Source: Lysobacterales bacterium
GTDB lineage: Bacteria; Pseudomonadota; Gammaproteobacteria; Xanthomonadales; SZUA-5
Direction: 5' to 3'
Assembly: GCA_022844135.1 (NCBI GenBank)
Contig: JALHMG010000004.1
Coordinates: forward strand, 90,232 to 154,231
Length of the DNA stretch: 64,000 nucleotides
A program made the position numbers and the translations under genes. The notes under the pieces were generated by a model that was not told the DNA's origin, made no database searches, and saw nothing but the letters and a program-made list of their open reading frames with translations. Position 1 is the first letter of the stretch, and the number at the start of each line of letters is the position of its first letter. Of the stretch, positions 17,227 through 26,493 are shown piece after piece.

Positions 17227-18653
17227 GGCGCCTGGAGTGCCTCGATTTTGAGGCTCCCCAGCAAGGCGACGCCTGCAAAGTAGCGTACCGGATCGCCATC
17301 GCCCACGGCCAACGCCAAATGCCCGCTGTCGAAGCCGCTCAGCGCGGCATCGAAACCGACCCAACGCCCGTCGATGAAGGCTTCAGTCCAAGCATGCGGC
17401 ACGAACACATTCTCGCGATCGCCAAAACTCGGCACATAGGCAAGACCGGTCGCAACGCGCGCCGGAATGCCCAGTGCGCGTGCGATGCCGGTCAACAACA
17501 AGGCATGTTCGGTGCAATCGCCCTGGCGCGAAGTGGCGACCTCAAGGGCCGAGGCATAACCGACCGACAGCGTCTTGCCGAAAATGTACTCGCGAACGAA
17601 GGCCTCAGCGCTGGCCATCATTTCGGCCGGCTTGGTTGCCTTGCCCGCCGCACGTTTGGCGAGATCCTGCAAGATGACGCTATCGGATTGCACCCATGCC
17701 GAGGGCAGGGTGTAGATCGGATCGACTTCGCCTTTGCCGCGAGCCATTGGATCGACGACGATATCGATGCGTCCGCCGTCGCCGTCGCTGGCGATGCGCT
17801 GATGGTTGGTCTGCGCCGGTTGCAGATCTGTGCCGTCGATGCGCAGCGAGTAGCGCAATGGCTGAGACAGATCGGCCTTCGATAGCGCGCGCGGCGCATC
17901 CAGCACCAGTCTGTCCAGGAAATCGAGCGACTGATTGGGCGCTGTGGCGCAGGCTTCATCGCACGCGAGCAGCTCGATCTTCATGCCGAGCAAATCCATG
18001 CGGATGCGCTGCGCGTCGAAATCGTCGTTCACGAAGGCGTTCACCTGCATCGGGCCGCTGGCAAAACGGACCACTTGTTCGATCTCCATCAGTTGCTGTT
18101 CGCTCTGCATCAGTTCGACGCGGCGACGGCCCTTGAAGCTGGTTTCCAGCGGCACCGTTTCCAACTGGCTGGGCACGAAGGCATCGATGGCCAACAGCGA
18201 CTCCCCGTTCTTCAGCGCAGTACTCAGCGCAGCACGTTGCGCCTCGAAGAACTTCGCGAACGGCGGCAACTTGAGCGTTTGCACGCGCGCGGAACCTGCG
18301 CCATCGATGGCAACCTTGAACGTGCCGTCGGTCTGGCGCGTGCCTTTGTAGCTCAACGTCTGCCCGGCAGTCTTGATCTCGGCGCGAAAACTCAGAGGTT
18401 CGCCCGCATCGCTTTCGGTTGTTTCCTCAAGCGACCACATCGACACGCTAACGCCGTCGCGCTGGATTTCCAGCGACATGATCTCCGCGGTGCGAACCTC
18501 GCCGCCTGCCATCGCTTCGCGTTCGGTCACGGCATGGCCGACTTTGCGACCATCGAACAACACCGCGCGCCAGGTGCGGTCGACCTCGGCCAGCGCCTGA
18601 GTCGCCGCGAACAGCGCGAACAGGCACGCGATTGTTGCCAGCCGATACATCAT
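17223..18653 (-). CDS. Secreted transglutaminase-like domain protein
   Basis: 476 residues with a signal peptide (LATIACLFALFAATQALA). The C-terminal half carries a transglutaminase-like core with a plausible triad: Cys380 (SRQGDCTEHALLL), His420 (VPHAWTEAF) and Asp435 (WVGFDAA). The N-terminal 340 residues are beta-rich, and the order resembles other bacterial periplasmic transglutaminase-like proteins. Such domains may act as proteases or crosslinkers of periplasmic peptides. It is the first gene of a coupled set with a secreted propeller-like protein and a VanY peptidase, which suggests a shared role in cell-wall or peptide processing. Confidence 0.88.
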   Translation of the reverse strand: MMYRLATIACLFALFAATQALAEVDRTWRAVLFDGRKVGHAVTEREAMAGGEVRTAEIMSLEIQRDGVSVSMWSLEETTESDAGEPLSFRAEIKTAGQTLSYKGTRQTDGTFKVAIDGAGSARVQTLKLPPFAKFFEAQRAALSTALKNGESLLAIDAFVPSQLETVPLETSFKGRRRVELMQSEQQLMEIEQVVRFASGPMQVNAFVNDDFDAQRIRMDLLGMKIELLACDEACATAPNQSLDFLDRLVLDAPRALSKADLSQPLRYSLRIDGTDLQPAQTNHQRIASDGDGGRIDIVVDPMARGKGEVDPIYTLPSAWVQSDSVILQDLAKRAAGKATKPAEMMASAEAFVREYIFGKTLSVGYASALEVATSRQGDCTEHALLLTGIARALGIPARVATGLAYVPSFGDRENVFVPHAWTEAFIDGRWVGFDAALSGFDSGHLALAVGDGDPVRYFAGVALLGSLKIEALQAP

Positions 18654-18744
18654 GCGTACAACTCACAGGGATTAAGAACACCCGCTATTCTGGCAAAGCC
18701 ATCTGGCGCGACTTGTAAAAATTACGTCATCTCAAGGGCAATTT

Positions 18745-19923
18745 ATGATCGGCACCGCCTTAACGTCTTCAGCTTTCAAGCTCATGTTGTTGGGCTCAGG
18801 CGAGCTTGGCAAAGAAGTGGCGATCGAGGCACAGCGGCTGGGATTGGAGGTGATCGCAGTCGATCGCTACGCAAACGCGCCCGCCATGCAGGTGGCGCAC
18901 CGCGCGCATGTGATCAACATGCTCGATGGTGCCGCGCTGCGTGCCCTGATCGAAGCTGAACGCCCAGATGTTGTCGTGCCCGAGCTCGAAGCCATCCACA
19001 CCCCAACGCTGGAGGAGATGGAGATCGACGGTCTCGTGGTTGTTCCGACCGCGCGCGCCGCACGATTGACCATGGATCGCGAGGGCATTCGCCGACTTGC
19101 CTCGGAAACGCTGGGACTGCCGACCTCGCCGTATCGCTTCTGCGATGACGAGCCCAGTTATCGCGATGCCATCGAGACGCTCGGTCTGCCGTGCGTCGTC
19201 AAGCCGCTGATGAGTTCGAGCGGCAAGGGCCAGAGCATTGTGCGCACGCCCCTCGATATCGACGCCGCCTGGCAATACGCGCAGGCGGGCGGACGCGCCG
19301 GTGCAGGGCGAGTGATCGTCGAGGGCTTCGTGCCTTTCGATTTCGAAATTACCTTGCTCACGGTGCGCCACCAAGGCGGCACGACGTTCTGCGAGCCGAT
19401 TGGCCACTATCAGGAAGATGGCGACTATCGGGAGTCGTGGCAACCACAGCCGATGGCGCCCGCGGCGCTCAGGAAAGCGCAAGCCATCGCGCAAAAGATC
19501 ACCGACGCGCTCGGCGGGCGCGGGCTTTTCGGTGTCGAGCTGTTTGTACGCGGCGATGAGGTGTTGTTCTCCGAAGTATCGCCCCGCCCGCACGACACTG
19601 GACTGGTCACGCTGATCTCGCAAGACGTTTCCGAGTTCGCCTTGCACCTGCGAGCGATTCTGGGACTGCCGATTCCAGTGGTGCGCAGCCGCACACCGGC
19701 AGCGTCGGTGGCGATTCTTGCCGAAGGCCACGGCGAAGCGCCGCGCTACTACGGCATCGATTCGGCGCTTGCCGAACCCGATACCGACATTCGCCTCTTC
19801 GGCAAACCCACCGTCGCCGGGCGCCGCCGCGTCGGCGTAGCGCTGGCACGCGCCGAAACCCTGTTCGCTGCGCGCGAAAAAGCAAGGCGCGCGGCAGCTG
19901 CGGTGCGGATTGAGCTCAGTTGA
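18745..19923 (+). CDS. purT: Formate-dependent phosphoribosylglycinamide formyltransferase 2
   Basis: 392 residues, the normal PurT length. The N-terminus [22 protein letters not shown] and the ATP-grasp features [14 protein letters not shown] and [10 protein letters not shown] are diagnostic. The enzyme makes formyl-GAR from GAR, formate and ATP in purine synthesis, independent of folate. AAGGG lies about 7 bases before ATG 18745. It is divergent from the transglutaminase gene; the 91-bp gap must hold both promoters. Cytoplasmic. Confidence 0.97.
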   Translation: MIGTALTSSAFKLMLLGSGELGKEVAIEAQRLGLEVIAVDRYANAPAMQVAHRAHVINMLDGAALRALIEAERPDVVVPELEAIHTPTLEEMEIDGLVVVPTARAARLTMDREGIRRLASETLGLPTSPYRFCDDEPSYRDAIETLGLPCVVKPLMSSSGKGQSIVRTPLDIDAAWQYAQAGGRAGAGRVIVEGFVPFDFEITLLTVRHQGGTTFCEPIGHYQEDGDYRESWQPQPMAPAALRKAQAIAQKITDALGGRGLFGVELFVRGDEVLFSEVSPRPHDTGLVTLISQDVSEFALHLRAILGLPIPVVRSRTPAASVAILAEGHGEAPRYYGIDSALAEPDTDIRLFGKPTVAGRRRVGVALARAETLFAAREKARRAAAAVRIELS

Positions 19924-19969
19924 CGCTCTTCGTGTCGAAATCAATGCTCACGATGCGCCGAGAACTGAA

Positions 19970-20065
19970 GGGGCGCGATTCGTCGCGCGCCAGTGGCGGT
20001 CCGAGACAGGCCGGATCGACGAGAGTTGATCGCCGGCCAATTCGGGCGCGATGAATCGCGCCCCT
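19970..20065. repeat. REP/BIME-like composite palindrome between convergent genes
   Basis: GGGGCGCGATTCGTCGCGCG begins at 19970. A near-identical unit in the opposite orientation lies at 20044-20063 (GGGCGCGA-TGAA-TCGCGCCC, perfect 8-bp stem). Between them GGCCGG (20009-20014) pairs with CCGGCC (20033-20038), extended by GATCGAC/GTTGATC. Two inverted REP-like units around a central stem match the layout of a BIME. It lies in the 187-bp gap between convergent purT and the TonB receptor gene, where it may end transcription from both sides. The flanking gap sequence shows nothing else. Confidence 0.65.
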
Positions 20066-20110
20066 ACCGGTCCAAGACTTGCCCGCTGTGCCGCGCTATC
20101 ACCATTGAGC

Positions 20111-22870
20111 TTAGAAGAACTTGTACTCCAATCCCAAGTAATACGAACGCCCGCGCGGATCGGTGTAGGTGGGGTCGTATCCGGCGATGAAGAAATACGC
20201 CTGGTTGGAGAACGGCGGTTCCTCATTCAGCACGTTGAGCATGCCGCCGCGCAAACGGAGGTTGTTGTTGATGTCCCATGCGCCGGTCAGATCCCACAGC
20301 GAATAGGCATCGACGTCGCGCTCTGGGAGGCGCTCGTCGGTAAACGGATCGTAGGTGGTGTTCTGATCTTCGTAGCCGGAGAGGTAGCTGTTCGCCAGCG
20401 TCAGACCGACCGGGCCGTAGTCCCAGTTGAACGCAATGCGATGGCGCCAGCGTTGGATGACCTGATCGTTCAAGAAGCGCCCCAAGTTGCTGCGATACGG
20501 CTCCAAGGGTCCGAACTGACGTTCGTACTCGAGCACGTAAGTGCCGCTGATATCGATGCTGAATTCGCCCCACTCAGTTTCCTCGGTGGCGATGCGCGAG
20601 GTTAGATCCAAACCGGAGGTCTTGAGCTTGCCCTGGTTTTCTTTCTGCAAAATGATGTTGGTGATGAAGCCATCGCTATCGCGCTCGATGTAGGTGCCGT
20701 TATAGCGCTGCGGGTTCTCGATGATGATCTGCTCGCCGAGCGTGGAAATCACGTCGCGCTTTTGCAAGAAGAAGTATTCGAGGCCGATGTTGAATTGGCG
20801 GCTCGGCTCGTAGACGAAGCCCACCGAAAACTGGCGCGAACGCTCGGGATCCAGATCCGGATTGCTGCGGCGCTCTACCGGCCATTGGTCGGTACAAAGA
20901 TCGATGCTGCCCTCGGCTGCGGCGCATTGCGGATCGGTGATCAGACTTGAGGTTACGCCAAAAATCGTCGGGCGATTGAGATCGTTGAGCGACGGCGCGC
21001 GAAAGCCGGTGCCGGCCGAGCCACGGATGATCAGGGTCTCGGAAGGTTGCCAGCGGACACCAAACTTCGGATTAAACGTGTTGCCGACGTCCTGGTAATC
21101 GTCGAAGCGCAGCGCACCCTGCAGCTCCACTGTTTCGGTCACCGGCGCGTTCAACTCGGCATAGGCCGAGACGATGGTGCGCCCATCGCGCGTAGCCTGA
21201 ATGTCGGACGGGCCGCCGACGGGAATAGTGCTGTCGCGATCGCCGGCGATGTTGTTGCTGAGCAGCAAGGCCGAGGGGGTGAACTCTTGCGTCTCGCGGC
21301 GCACTTCGCCGCCGAGCGCGAGGCCCAGATCGCCATACTCCATTTCCATGATCGAGCGCGATGCGTTGAAGTCCCAGAACTCGCTGGTGCCATCCGACAC
21401 GCGCGCTTCGTCGTCGATTGTGATGCTGTCGATCAGCGCCTGGCCGGTGGCGCTGGACGGGCCGAAAGGATTGATCGTGCCATTGCGGATGCCGGCATCG
21501 AAACGATCGAACAACACATAACCATCGACATAGCGATCCACTGCATCGTTTTGCGCACGTCCAATGGCGGTACCGTAGTACCAGTCGCCAAGGTTGCCCT
21601 CGGCACCAACCAACAGGCGTGTGCCTTCGCTGGTTACTTCGCTGGTGCGGTTGCCGGCTTGCTCCATGCGCAGGCGAATACCGCTGAACGTGGTCGGCAG
21701 ATTAGGGCGGTTGAGCGCGCTGCGATAGGGTTCCGGGAGCAACGTCACCGGCAGATTACGGATGCGCTGCGGGTTCGGGCTCAAGCGATAGATGGACTCA
21801 GCGCGCGCGAACGAGGCTTCGGCAAACACCGTGTGATCGTCGCCCACCTTGAACGTAGCGCGGCCCATAAAGCCCAGGCGATCGGACTCGGGATAGATTT
21901 CGGTGTCGCGCATGTAGTCGTAGCTGCACGCCAACGGACCGCCCGGACCTTGCGCGGCGAACACAGTGGCGGGGGGATTGCAGCCCGGGTTGCTCGGGTT
22001 GATGCGCGTGCGCGTCGTGCCAGCCGGCAGAATGCCGGCGGCGATCAACGCATTGCGCTGCGCTGAGCTGATGTCGATGTTGGCGGGGAAGGTATTGCTC
22101 GACATCAGCGCCGGCAGCAGCGTCGCCAGTGGGCGTTCCTGGATGAACTCGCGTTGGCTGGAGCGCAGTGCGCCGAGTCGCTGCACATCGACGACACCGA
22201 AAACGTTGTAGCGATCTTCCTCTAAGTTACCGAAGCCGCCGCTGATCGTGGCGGTGTGCTTCTCAGCGCCGCCCTCGTCGGTATCGGCCGTCGATACGCT
22301 CAAGTCGAGGCCTTCATAATCGGTGCGGGTGATGAAATTGATCACGCCGCCGATGGCGTCTGAGCCATACACCGCAGAGGCGCCATCCTTCAGTACCTCG
22401 ACCCGTTCGATCGCGCCGGCAGGAATATTGTTGAGGTCCACACCTGCCTCATCGCCAGGGGAGGCGAAGTTCGCCAGGCGGCGACCATTGAGCAGGATCA
22501 GCGTGCTCGATACGCCAATGCCGCGCAGGTTTGCGCCATTGAAGCCGCGTTGGCCGCTGGTGCTGTCGGTGATGCTGGCGCCATCGCTGAGCGGCGCGGT
22601 GTTCGCTGTCAGCGTCTTGATCATTTCCGCCGCCGTCGTGACGCCGCGTGTGCGAATCTCCTCGCGCGTGATCACCTCCACCGGCAGCGCGGTTTCCGCG
22701 TCGATGCGTTTGATACGCGAGCCGGTGACGAATACCGTATCGAGCTTGGCTTTGTCTTCGTCCTCCGCGCCATCCTGCGCCAACGCCGGAACAGCGAGCG
22801 CCTGCAGCAGCGCGACAGTCAGAGCGGATTGGGTGAACGTGCGGCGGCTGCGCGTGGCGAGCTGATTCAT
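20111..22870 (-). CDS. TonB-dependent outer-membrane receptor
   Basis: 919 residues from ATG 22870, which begins MNQLATRSRRTFTQSALTVALLQALAVPALAQ, a signal peptide. The ATG at 23032 would put 54 unrelated residues in front. After the short acidic stretch DGAEDEDKAKLDTVFVTGSRIKRID comes the plug domain (LPVEVITREEIRTRGVTTAAEMI through VINFITRTDYEG, about residues 45-170). The 22-strand barrel follows and ends in LGLEYKFF, with the terminal Phe required for outer-membrane insertion. The GSRIKRIDAET opening is typical of the large Oar/CUB-like receptor set of Xanthomonadales. Substrate is not deducible; no transport or enzyme partner is adjacent. Confidence 0.95.
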   Translation of the reverse strand: MNQLATRSRRTFTQSALTVALLQALAVPALAQDGAEDEDKAKLDTVFVTGSRIKRIDAETALPVEVITREEIRTRGVTTAAEMIKTLTANTAPLSDGASITDSTSGQRGFNGANLRGIGVSSTLILLNGRRLANFASPGDEAGVDLNNIPAGAIERVEVLKDGASAVYGSDAIGGVINFITRTDYEGLDLSVSTADTDEGGAEKHTATISGGFGNLEEDRYNVFGVVDVQRLGALRSSQREFIQERPLATLLPALMSSNTFPANIDISSAQRNALIAAGILPAGTTRTRINPSNPGCNPPATVFAAQGPGGPLACSYDYMRDTEIYPESDRLGFMGRATFKVGDDHTVFAEASFARAESIYRLSPNPQRIRNLPVTLLPEPYRSALNRPNLPTTFSGIRLRMEQAGNRTSEVTSEGTRLLVGAEGNLGDWYYGTAIGRAQNDAVDRYVDGYVLFDRFDAGIRNGTINPFGPSSATGQALIDSITIDDEARVSDGTSEFWDFNASRSIMEMEYGDLGLALGGEVRRETQEFTPSALLLSNNIAGDRDSTIPVGGPSDIQATRDGRTIVSAYAELNAPVTETVELQGALRFDDYQDVGNTFNPKFGVRWQPSETLIIRGSAGTGFRAPSLNDLNRPTIFGVTSSLITDPQCAAAEGSIDLCTDQWPVERRSNPDLDPERSRQFSVGFVYEPSRQFNIGLEYFFLQKRDVISTLGEQIIIENPQRYNGTYIERDSDGFITNIILQKENQGKLKTSGLDLTSRIATEETEWGEFSIDISGTYVLEYERQFGPLEPYRSNLGRFLNDQVIQRWRHRIAFNWDYGPVGLTLANSYLSGYEDQNTTYDPFTDERLPERDVDAYSLWDLTGAWDINNNLRLRGGMLNVLNEEPPFSNQAYFFIAGYDPTYTDPRGRSYYLGLEYKFF

Positions 22871-23325
22871 GCGGGGAGTTCCGGGTGCGGTGGAAGGGGC
22901 GCGATGGCCGCGCTGGCGCGCACTGTAGACCCGTCCATGAACCGTGCCATCGCGGATGGTCCGTGCAGTCGCCGCAGGAAAAGAGCGGGTCGCTTTTCCT
23001 AAAAGAGGCTTCAGTCGCGAGTCCGACGACATCGTCGCTGGTGGCTACCCAAACGCCTGTGGCTTCGTCCCATTCGGCGTGTATTTGGAGTGGCACTTTC
23101 ATCGAGATCCTCCGGCGGCCTGATCGATAGCGTAACGCACAGCCATTTACGTCCCGAACCTTTCCGTCTCTTCGGTTCGACGGGTTATGCGTACGCTCTT
23201 GAGCCGGCAATGCAAGACACCGCGCCATGCCAATTTAAGAGAAAGCGACATCCCCGCGCTCAAACGATGGCCCGTCGGCGCACACGCTGCGATGATTCGC
23301 GCAATCGATCGAATCGCGAGCACGC
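22871..23325. other. Intergenic region between the TonB receptor and the aspartoacylase-like gene
   Basis: 455 bp between divergent genes. The receptor promoter should lie in 22871-23006. A truncated antitoxin-like reading frame occupies 23007-23102. Minus-strand bases 23102-23149 could encode a 15-residue peptide (ATG 23149 to TGA overlapping the next ATG), too short to call. The rest, 23150-23325, shows no credible gene or hairpin and should hold the promoter of the plus-strand arginine cluster. Confidence 0.5.
23007..23102 (-). pseudogene. Truncated HicB-like/DUF1902 antitoxin remnant
   Basis: ATG 23102 follows a perfect GGAGG at about 6 bases. The first 32 residues, beginning MKVPLQIHAEWDEATGVWVA and continuing TSDDVVGLATEA, match the opening of DUF1902/HicB-like antitoxins. 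After residue 32 the frame turns into unrelated sequence and runs antisense through the start of the TonB receptor gene. The domain is normally about 70-80 residues, so more than half is gone. No HicA-type toxin is recognisable upstream. It looks like the leftover of a toxin-antitoxin locus cut by a deletion or insertion beside the receptor gene. Confidence 0.6.
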
Positions 23326-24450
23326 ATGCATATCGAGCAACATCCGCTGACCGCACCAATGCCGGGCACGGCGCGGTCGCTGACCAGTCTGCACTACGGG
23401 CCAGGTTCGGTCGCGCGCAAGGCGTACATCCAGTGTGCGTTGCATGCCGATGAGCCCCCGGGGCTGCTCGTCGGTTATTACCTGCGCAACAAGCTTGCGG
23501 AGCTCGAAGCGCAGGGCAGGGTGGTCGAACGCATTGTCCTGGTGCCGATGGCCAATCCGATCGGTCTGCATCAGCGCGTTTTGGGGCGCGGATTGGGGCG
23601 CTTCGAGTTGGCGAGCGGCGAGAACTTCAATCGCAACTATGCCGACTTGAGCGAGTCGGCCTTCGAACGTCTGGAACCCGTGCTCAAAGAGCGCGCGCCG
23701 ACCTTGGCGGAGGCGCGCCATGCTTTGCGTGAAGCGGCACTCGCGCTTGCGTGCGACAACGAGCTCGACAGTCTGCGTGCAACGCTGCTGCGCCTTGCCG
23801 TCGATGCGGATCTCGTGCTCGATCTGCACTGCGATAACGAAGCGGTCATGCACCTCTACACCACAAACTGGAGCTGGCCGACTTTTGCGCCGCTGGCTGG
23901 TTTGCTGGGCGCGCGTGCGGCGCTGCTGTCGGATGATTCCGGCGGTGGGCCGTTCGATGAGAGCTGCTCGATGCTGCTGGAAAAACTCAGCCAGTTGATC
24001 GCCACCCGCACTCCTTTCCGCTTCGATGATGAACACGCCTGCGAAGCTACGACAGTGGAATTGCGCGGCGAGATCGACGTCGCGCACGAGTTTGCTCAAG
24101 CCGACGCCGACGCCATCGTCGACTTTCTTATCTACCGCAAATTCATTGCGGGCGAGCCGGTCGCCATTCCGACGCCGTGTGCGGGCACGCCTTTAGAAGG
24201 CTCGATGCCGGTGCCAGCGCCGGTCGGTGGCGTGCTGATCCATCGCGCGCAGCTCGGCGTCACGGTGCGCAAAGGCGAATTGATCGCCGAGATCCTCGAT
24301 CCTGCGCAAGGCACGCTGACGCCAGTGTTGAGTCCGGTCGACGGCTTGTTGTTTGCGCGCGAAAGCGGCCGCGTGGTTCCGGCCGGTTTGCGCGTGGCGA
24401 AGGTTGCTGGCACCGAGTCGCTGCGGCGCGGGCCGTTGTTGTCGGCGTGA
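23326..24450 (+). CDS. Succinylglutamate desuccinylase/aspartoacylase family zinc hydrolase
   Basis: 374 residues. Zinc-site motifs of the M14 AstE/AspA family are present: CALHADEPPG (His and Glu), VPMANPIGLHQRVLGRGLGRFE, NFNRNY and VLDLHCDN (His). The C-terminal 90 residues (PVGGVLIHRAQLGVTVRKGELIAEILDP) form the beta-rich domain seen in AstE/AspA-like proteins. Being first in a cluster with two AstA-type genes and an ArgR-like regulator, it probably removes succinyl groups from an arginine-derived product. It is nevertheless more like the broad family than canonical AstE. The stop overlaps the regulator start as GTGA. Confidence 0.88.
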   Translation: MHIEQHPLTAPMPGTARSLTSLHYGPGSVARKAYIQCALHADEPPGLLVGYYLRNKLAELEAQGRVVERIVLVPMANPIGLHQRVLGRGLGRFELASGENFNRNYADLSESAFERLEPVLKERAPTLAEARHALREAALALACDNELDSLRATLLRLAVDADLVLDLHCDNEAVMHLYTTNWSWPTFAPLAGLLGARAALLSDDSGGGPFDESCSMLLEKLSQLIATRTPFRFDDEHACEATTVELRGEIDVAHEFAQADADAIVDFLIYRKFIAGEPVAIPTPCAGTPLEGSMPVPAPVGGVLIHRAQLGVTVRKGELIAEILDPAQGTLTPVLSPVDGLLFARESGRVVPAGLRVAKVAGTESLRRGPLLSA

Positions 24451-25454
24451 GCGAATTCCTGCGCTTTGGGTTCCTGCTGCTGCCGCGTTTTTCGCTGCAT
24501 TCCTTAAGCGCTGCGCTTGAAGCCCTGCGTGTGGCCAACGTAGCGTTGGGCGCTCGCGCGCTGGATTACGTGTTGCTTTCTGCGGATGGCGATCCGGTGG
24601 TTTCGATGAGCGGCGAGCCGCTCGCCGTGAGCGGTCGCCTCGGCGCGGACATGCAGGCGCTGCATGGGTTGATGGTGGTCGCCGGTGCACTACCAACCGC
24701 CAGCGATACCGTCTGGATTCATGGGCCGCTCAAGACCGCCGCGACCACGCAGGAACGCCTGCGCGGCATTCTCGGCGGGCTGGGTTGCGGTGCGGTGTGG
24801 CTCGCGGAGGCAGGCTTCATGGACGGCTATCGCTGCGCGGTCCCAGGGCTGCATGCGAGTAGCCTTAGTGCGCGGCTGCCGCATGCCATCGTTTCGACGC
24901 AGTTGTACGAGATCGATCGTGGGCGCCTGAGCGCTGTTGAGGGCGCGGCGACGCTCGATTTGATGCTCGCCTGGCTGGCGCAGCGCTATGGCGATCGCGT
25001 GCAGGCCGCGTTGATCGAGCATTTCGCCATCGAACGCATTCGCGCACCGCAGGATCGCCGCGCGGTGCCGCCGCGTGTCGCGGGTTCGGCCAAACTCGCA
25101 GAAGCGGTGGCCCTGATGCAAGCGAACCTTGGCGAGCCGCTCTCAACCGAGGACATCGCCGGCCTCGTCGGCGTGTCGCGGCGCCAGCTTGAGCGGCTGT
25201 TCAAGCAGCACCTCGATACCTTGCCATCGCGCTGGTATCTGGAGCAGCGGCTGGAGCGTGCGCGGCGGCTGTTGAAAGAGACCTCGCAGTCGATCCTGCA
25301 AGTGGGCCTGAGCGCCGGATTTACCAGCGGCGCGCATTTTTCCAACGCCTACAAACAATACTTCGGCCACACGCCGCGCGATGAGCGCAGCGCGCGGGCC
25401 ATTGCCTGGCGCGACGGTAGCCGCGCCCCGTCTGGAGACACGGTTGATGGATGA
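24447..25454 (+). CDS. GlxA/ArgR-type AraC family transcriptional regulator
   Basis: 335 residues from GTG 24447, which overlaps the upstream stop (GTGA). Residues 1-190 form the DJ-1/PfpI-like amidase fold (FGFLLLPRFSLHSLSAALEALRVAN, LHGLMVVAGA). Residues 220-325 form the AraC helix-turn-helix pair (LSTEDIAGLVGVSRRQLERLFKQHL and ILQVGLSAGFTSGAHFSNAYKQYFGHTPR). This architecture matches ArgR of Pseudomonas aeruginosa, the arginine-responsive activator of the succinyltransferase pathway. It is embedded within the cluster it probably controls. Confidence 0.9.
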   Translation: MSEFLRFGFLLLPRFSLHSLSAALEALRVANVALGARALDYVLLSADGDPVVSMSGEPLAVSGRLGADMQALHGLMVVAGALPTASDTVWIHGPLKTAATTQERLRGILGGLGCGAVWLAEAGFMDGYRCAVPGLHASSLSARLPHAIVSTQLYEIDRGRLSAVEGAATLDLMLAWLAQRYGDRVQAALIEHFAIERIRAPQDRRAVPPRVAGSAKLAEAVALMQANLGEPLSTEDIAGLVGVSRRQLERLFKQHLDTLPSRWYLEQRLERARRLLKETSQSILQVGLSAGFTSGAHFSNAYKQYFGHTPRDERSARAIAWRDGSRAPSGDTVDG

Positions 25455-26493
25455 CTCATCACGATTCTTGCTGCGCCCTTGCGCCGAAAACGATCTGCCG
25501 GCGCTCGAACACTTTGCGGCTGCGAGTCCGGTTGGGATTACCACGTTACCTTACGACCGGGCGTTCCTGACCGATCGATTGCAGCGATCGATTCATGCTT
25601 TTGCCACCGACGATTGCAGCGGCGAAGAGATTTACCTGTTCGCGCTGGAAGACTTGAGCCGCGGACAAGTGGTCGGCATCAGCGGCATCGCCGCACGCGC
25701 CGGGTTCTCGGATCGCTTCTATAGCTTTCGCAACGAGTACGTGGTGCACAGCAGCAAGCCGCTCGGCGTGAGCACGCGCATCCACACGCTGCACTTGTGC
25801 CACGACCTCACCGACGTCAGCTTGTTCATCAGCTTTCACATCGATCCCGAATACGCGGCCACGCTCGCACCGCAACTGCTGTCGCGTGCGCGCCTGCTGT
25901 TCATCGCGCAGCATGCGGAGCGCTTTTCCGACCGCATCGCCGCCGAGAGCGCGGGCCTGGCAGACGACGCCGGACGTTGCCCGTTCTGGGACGCGGTCGG
26001 GCGGCGTTTCTTCGGCATGGACTACCCCACCGTCGAGCGCCTGACCGGTGGCCGCAGCAAAGCCTTCATTGCGGACATGATGCCGCCCTCGCCGATCTAT
26101 GTACCGATTCTTCCCGAGGAGGCGCAGTGGGCCATCGGCCAGCTGCACCCGATCGCCGAGCTGCCGTTTTCGATACTGATGGACGAGGGTTTCGATGCCG
26201 ATACCTATGTCGATATTTTCGATGCCGGACCCACTGCGCAGGAGCGATTGGCGATGCTGAAAACGCCATCGCGCTCCCGTCTTTGTCGGGTGACAGCGGG
26301 CGCCAGCGCTACCGATCCTCTGCACCTCGTCATTACCACTGGGCGCACAACGGCCCGTGCGATGCTGCTGCCGGCGCGCATTAGCGGCGCCGCCATCGGC
26401 CTGGATCTGCGCGCGATCCAAACGCTGAATCTGGAAGAGGGCGCAACCGTGCGTGCTGCGCCTTTCGATGTCGCCGTGGAGCGCACCATATGA
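25447..26493 (+). CDS. astA: Arginine N-succinyltransferase (AstA/AruF-like)
   Basis: 348 residues from ATG 25447 (GGAG about 9 bases before), overlapping the regulator gene end by 8 bp. AstA-family features are LRPCAENDLPALEHFAAASPVGITTLP, LFALEDLSRGQVVGISGIAARAGF, FSDRFYSFRNEYVVHSS and FWDAVGRRFFGMDY. The enzyme transfers succinyl from succinyl-CoA to arginine, the first step of the AST degradation route. Full length for the family. The next gene is a second, shorter homologue, as in the two-subunit AruF/AruG enzyme. Confidence 0.93.
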   Translation: MDDSSRFLLRPCAENDLPALEHFAAASPVGITTLPYDRAFLTDRLQRSIHAFATDDCSGEEIYLFALEDLSRGQVVGISGIAARAGFSDRFYSFRNEYVVHSSKPLGVSTRIHTLHLCHDLTDVSLFISFHIDPEYAATLAPQLLSRARLLFIAQHAERFSDRIAAESAGLADDAGRCPFWDAVGRRFFGMDYPTVERLTGGRSKAFIADMMPPSPIYVPILPEEAQWAIGQLHPIAELPFSILMDEGFDADTYVDIFDAGPTAQERLAMLKTPSRSRLCRVTAGASATDPLHLVITTGRTTARAMLLPARISGAAIGLDLRAIQTLNLEEGATVRAAPFDVAVERTI

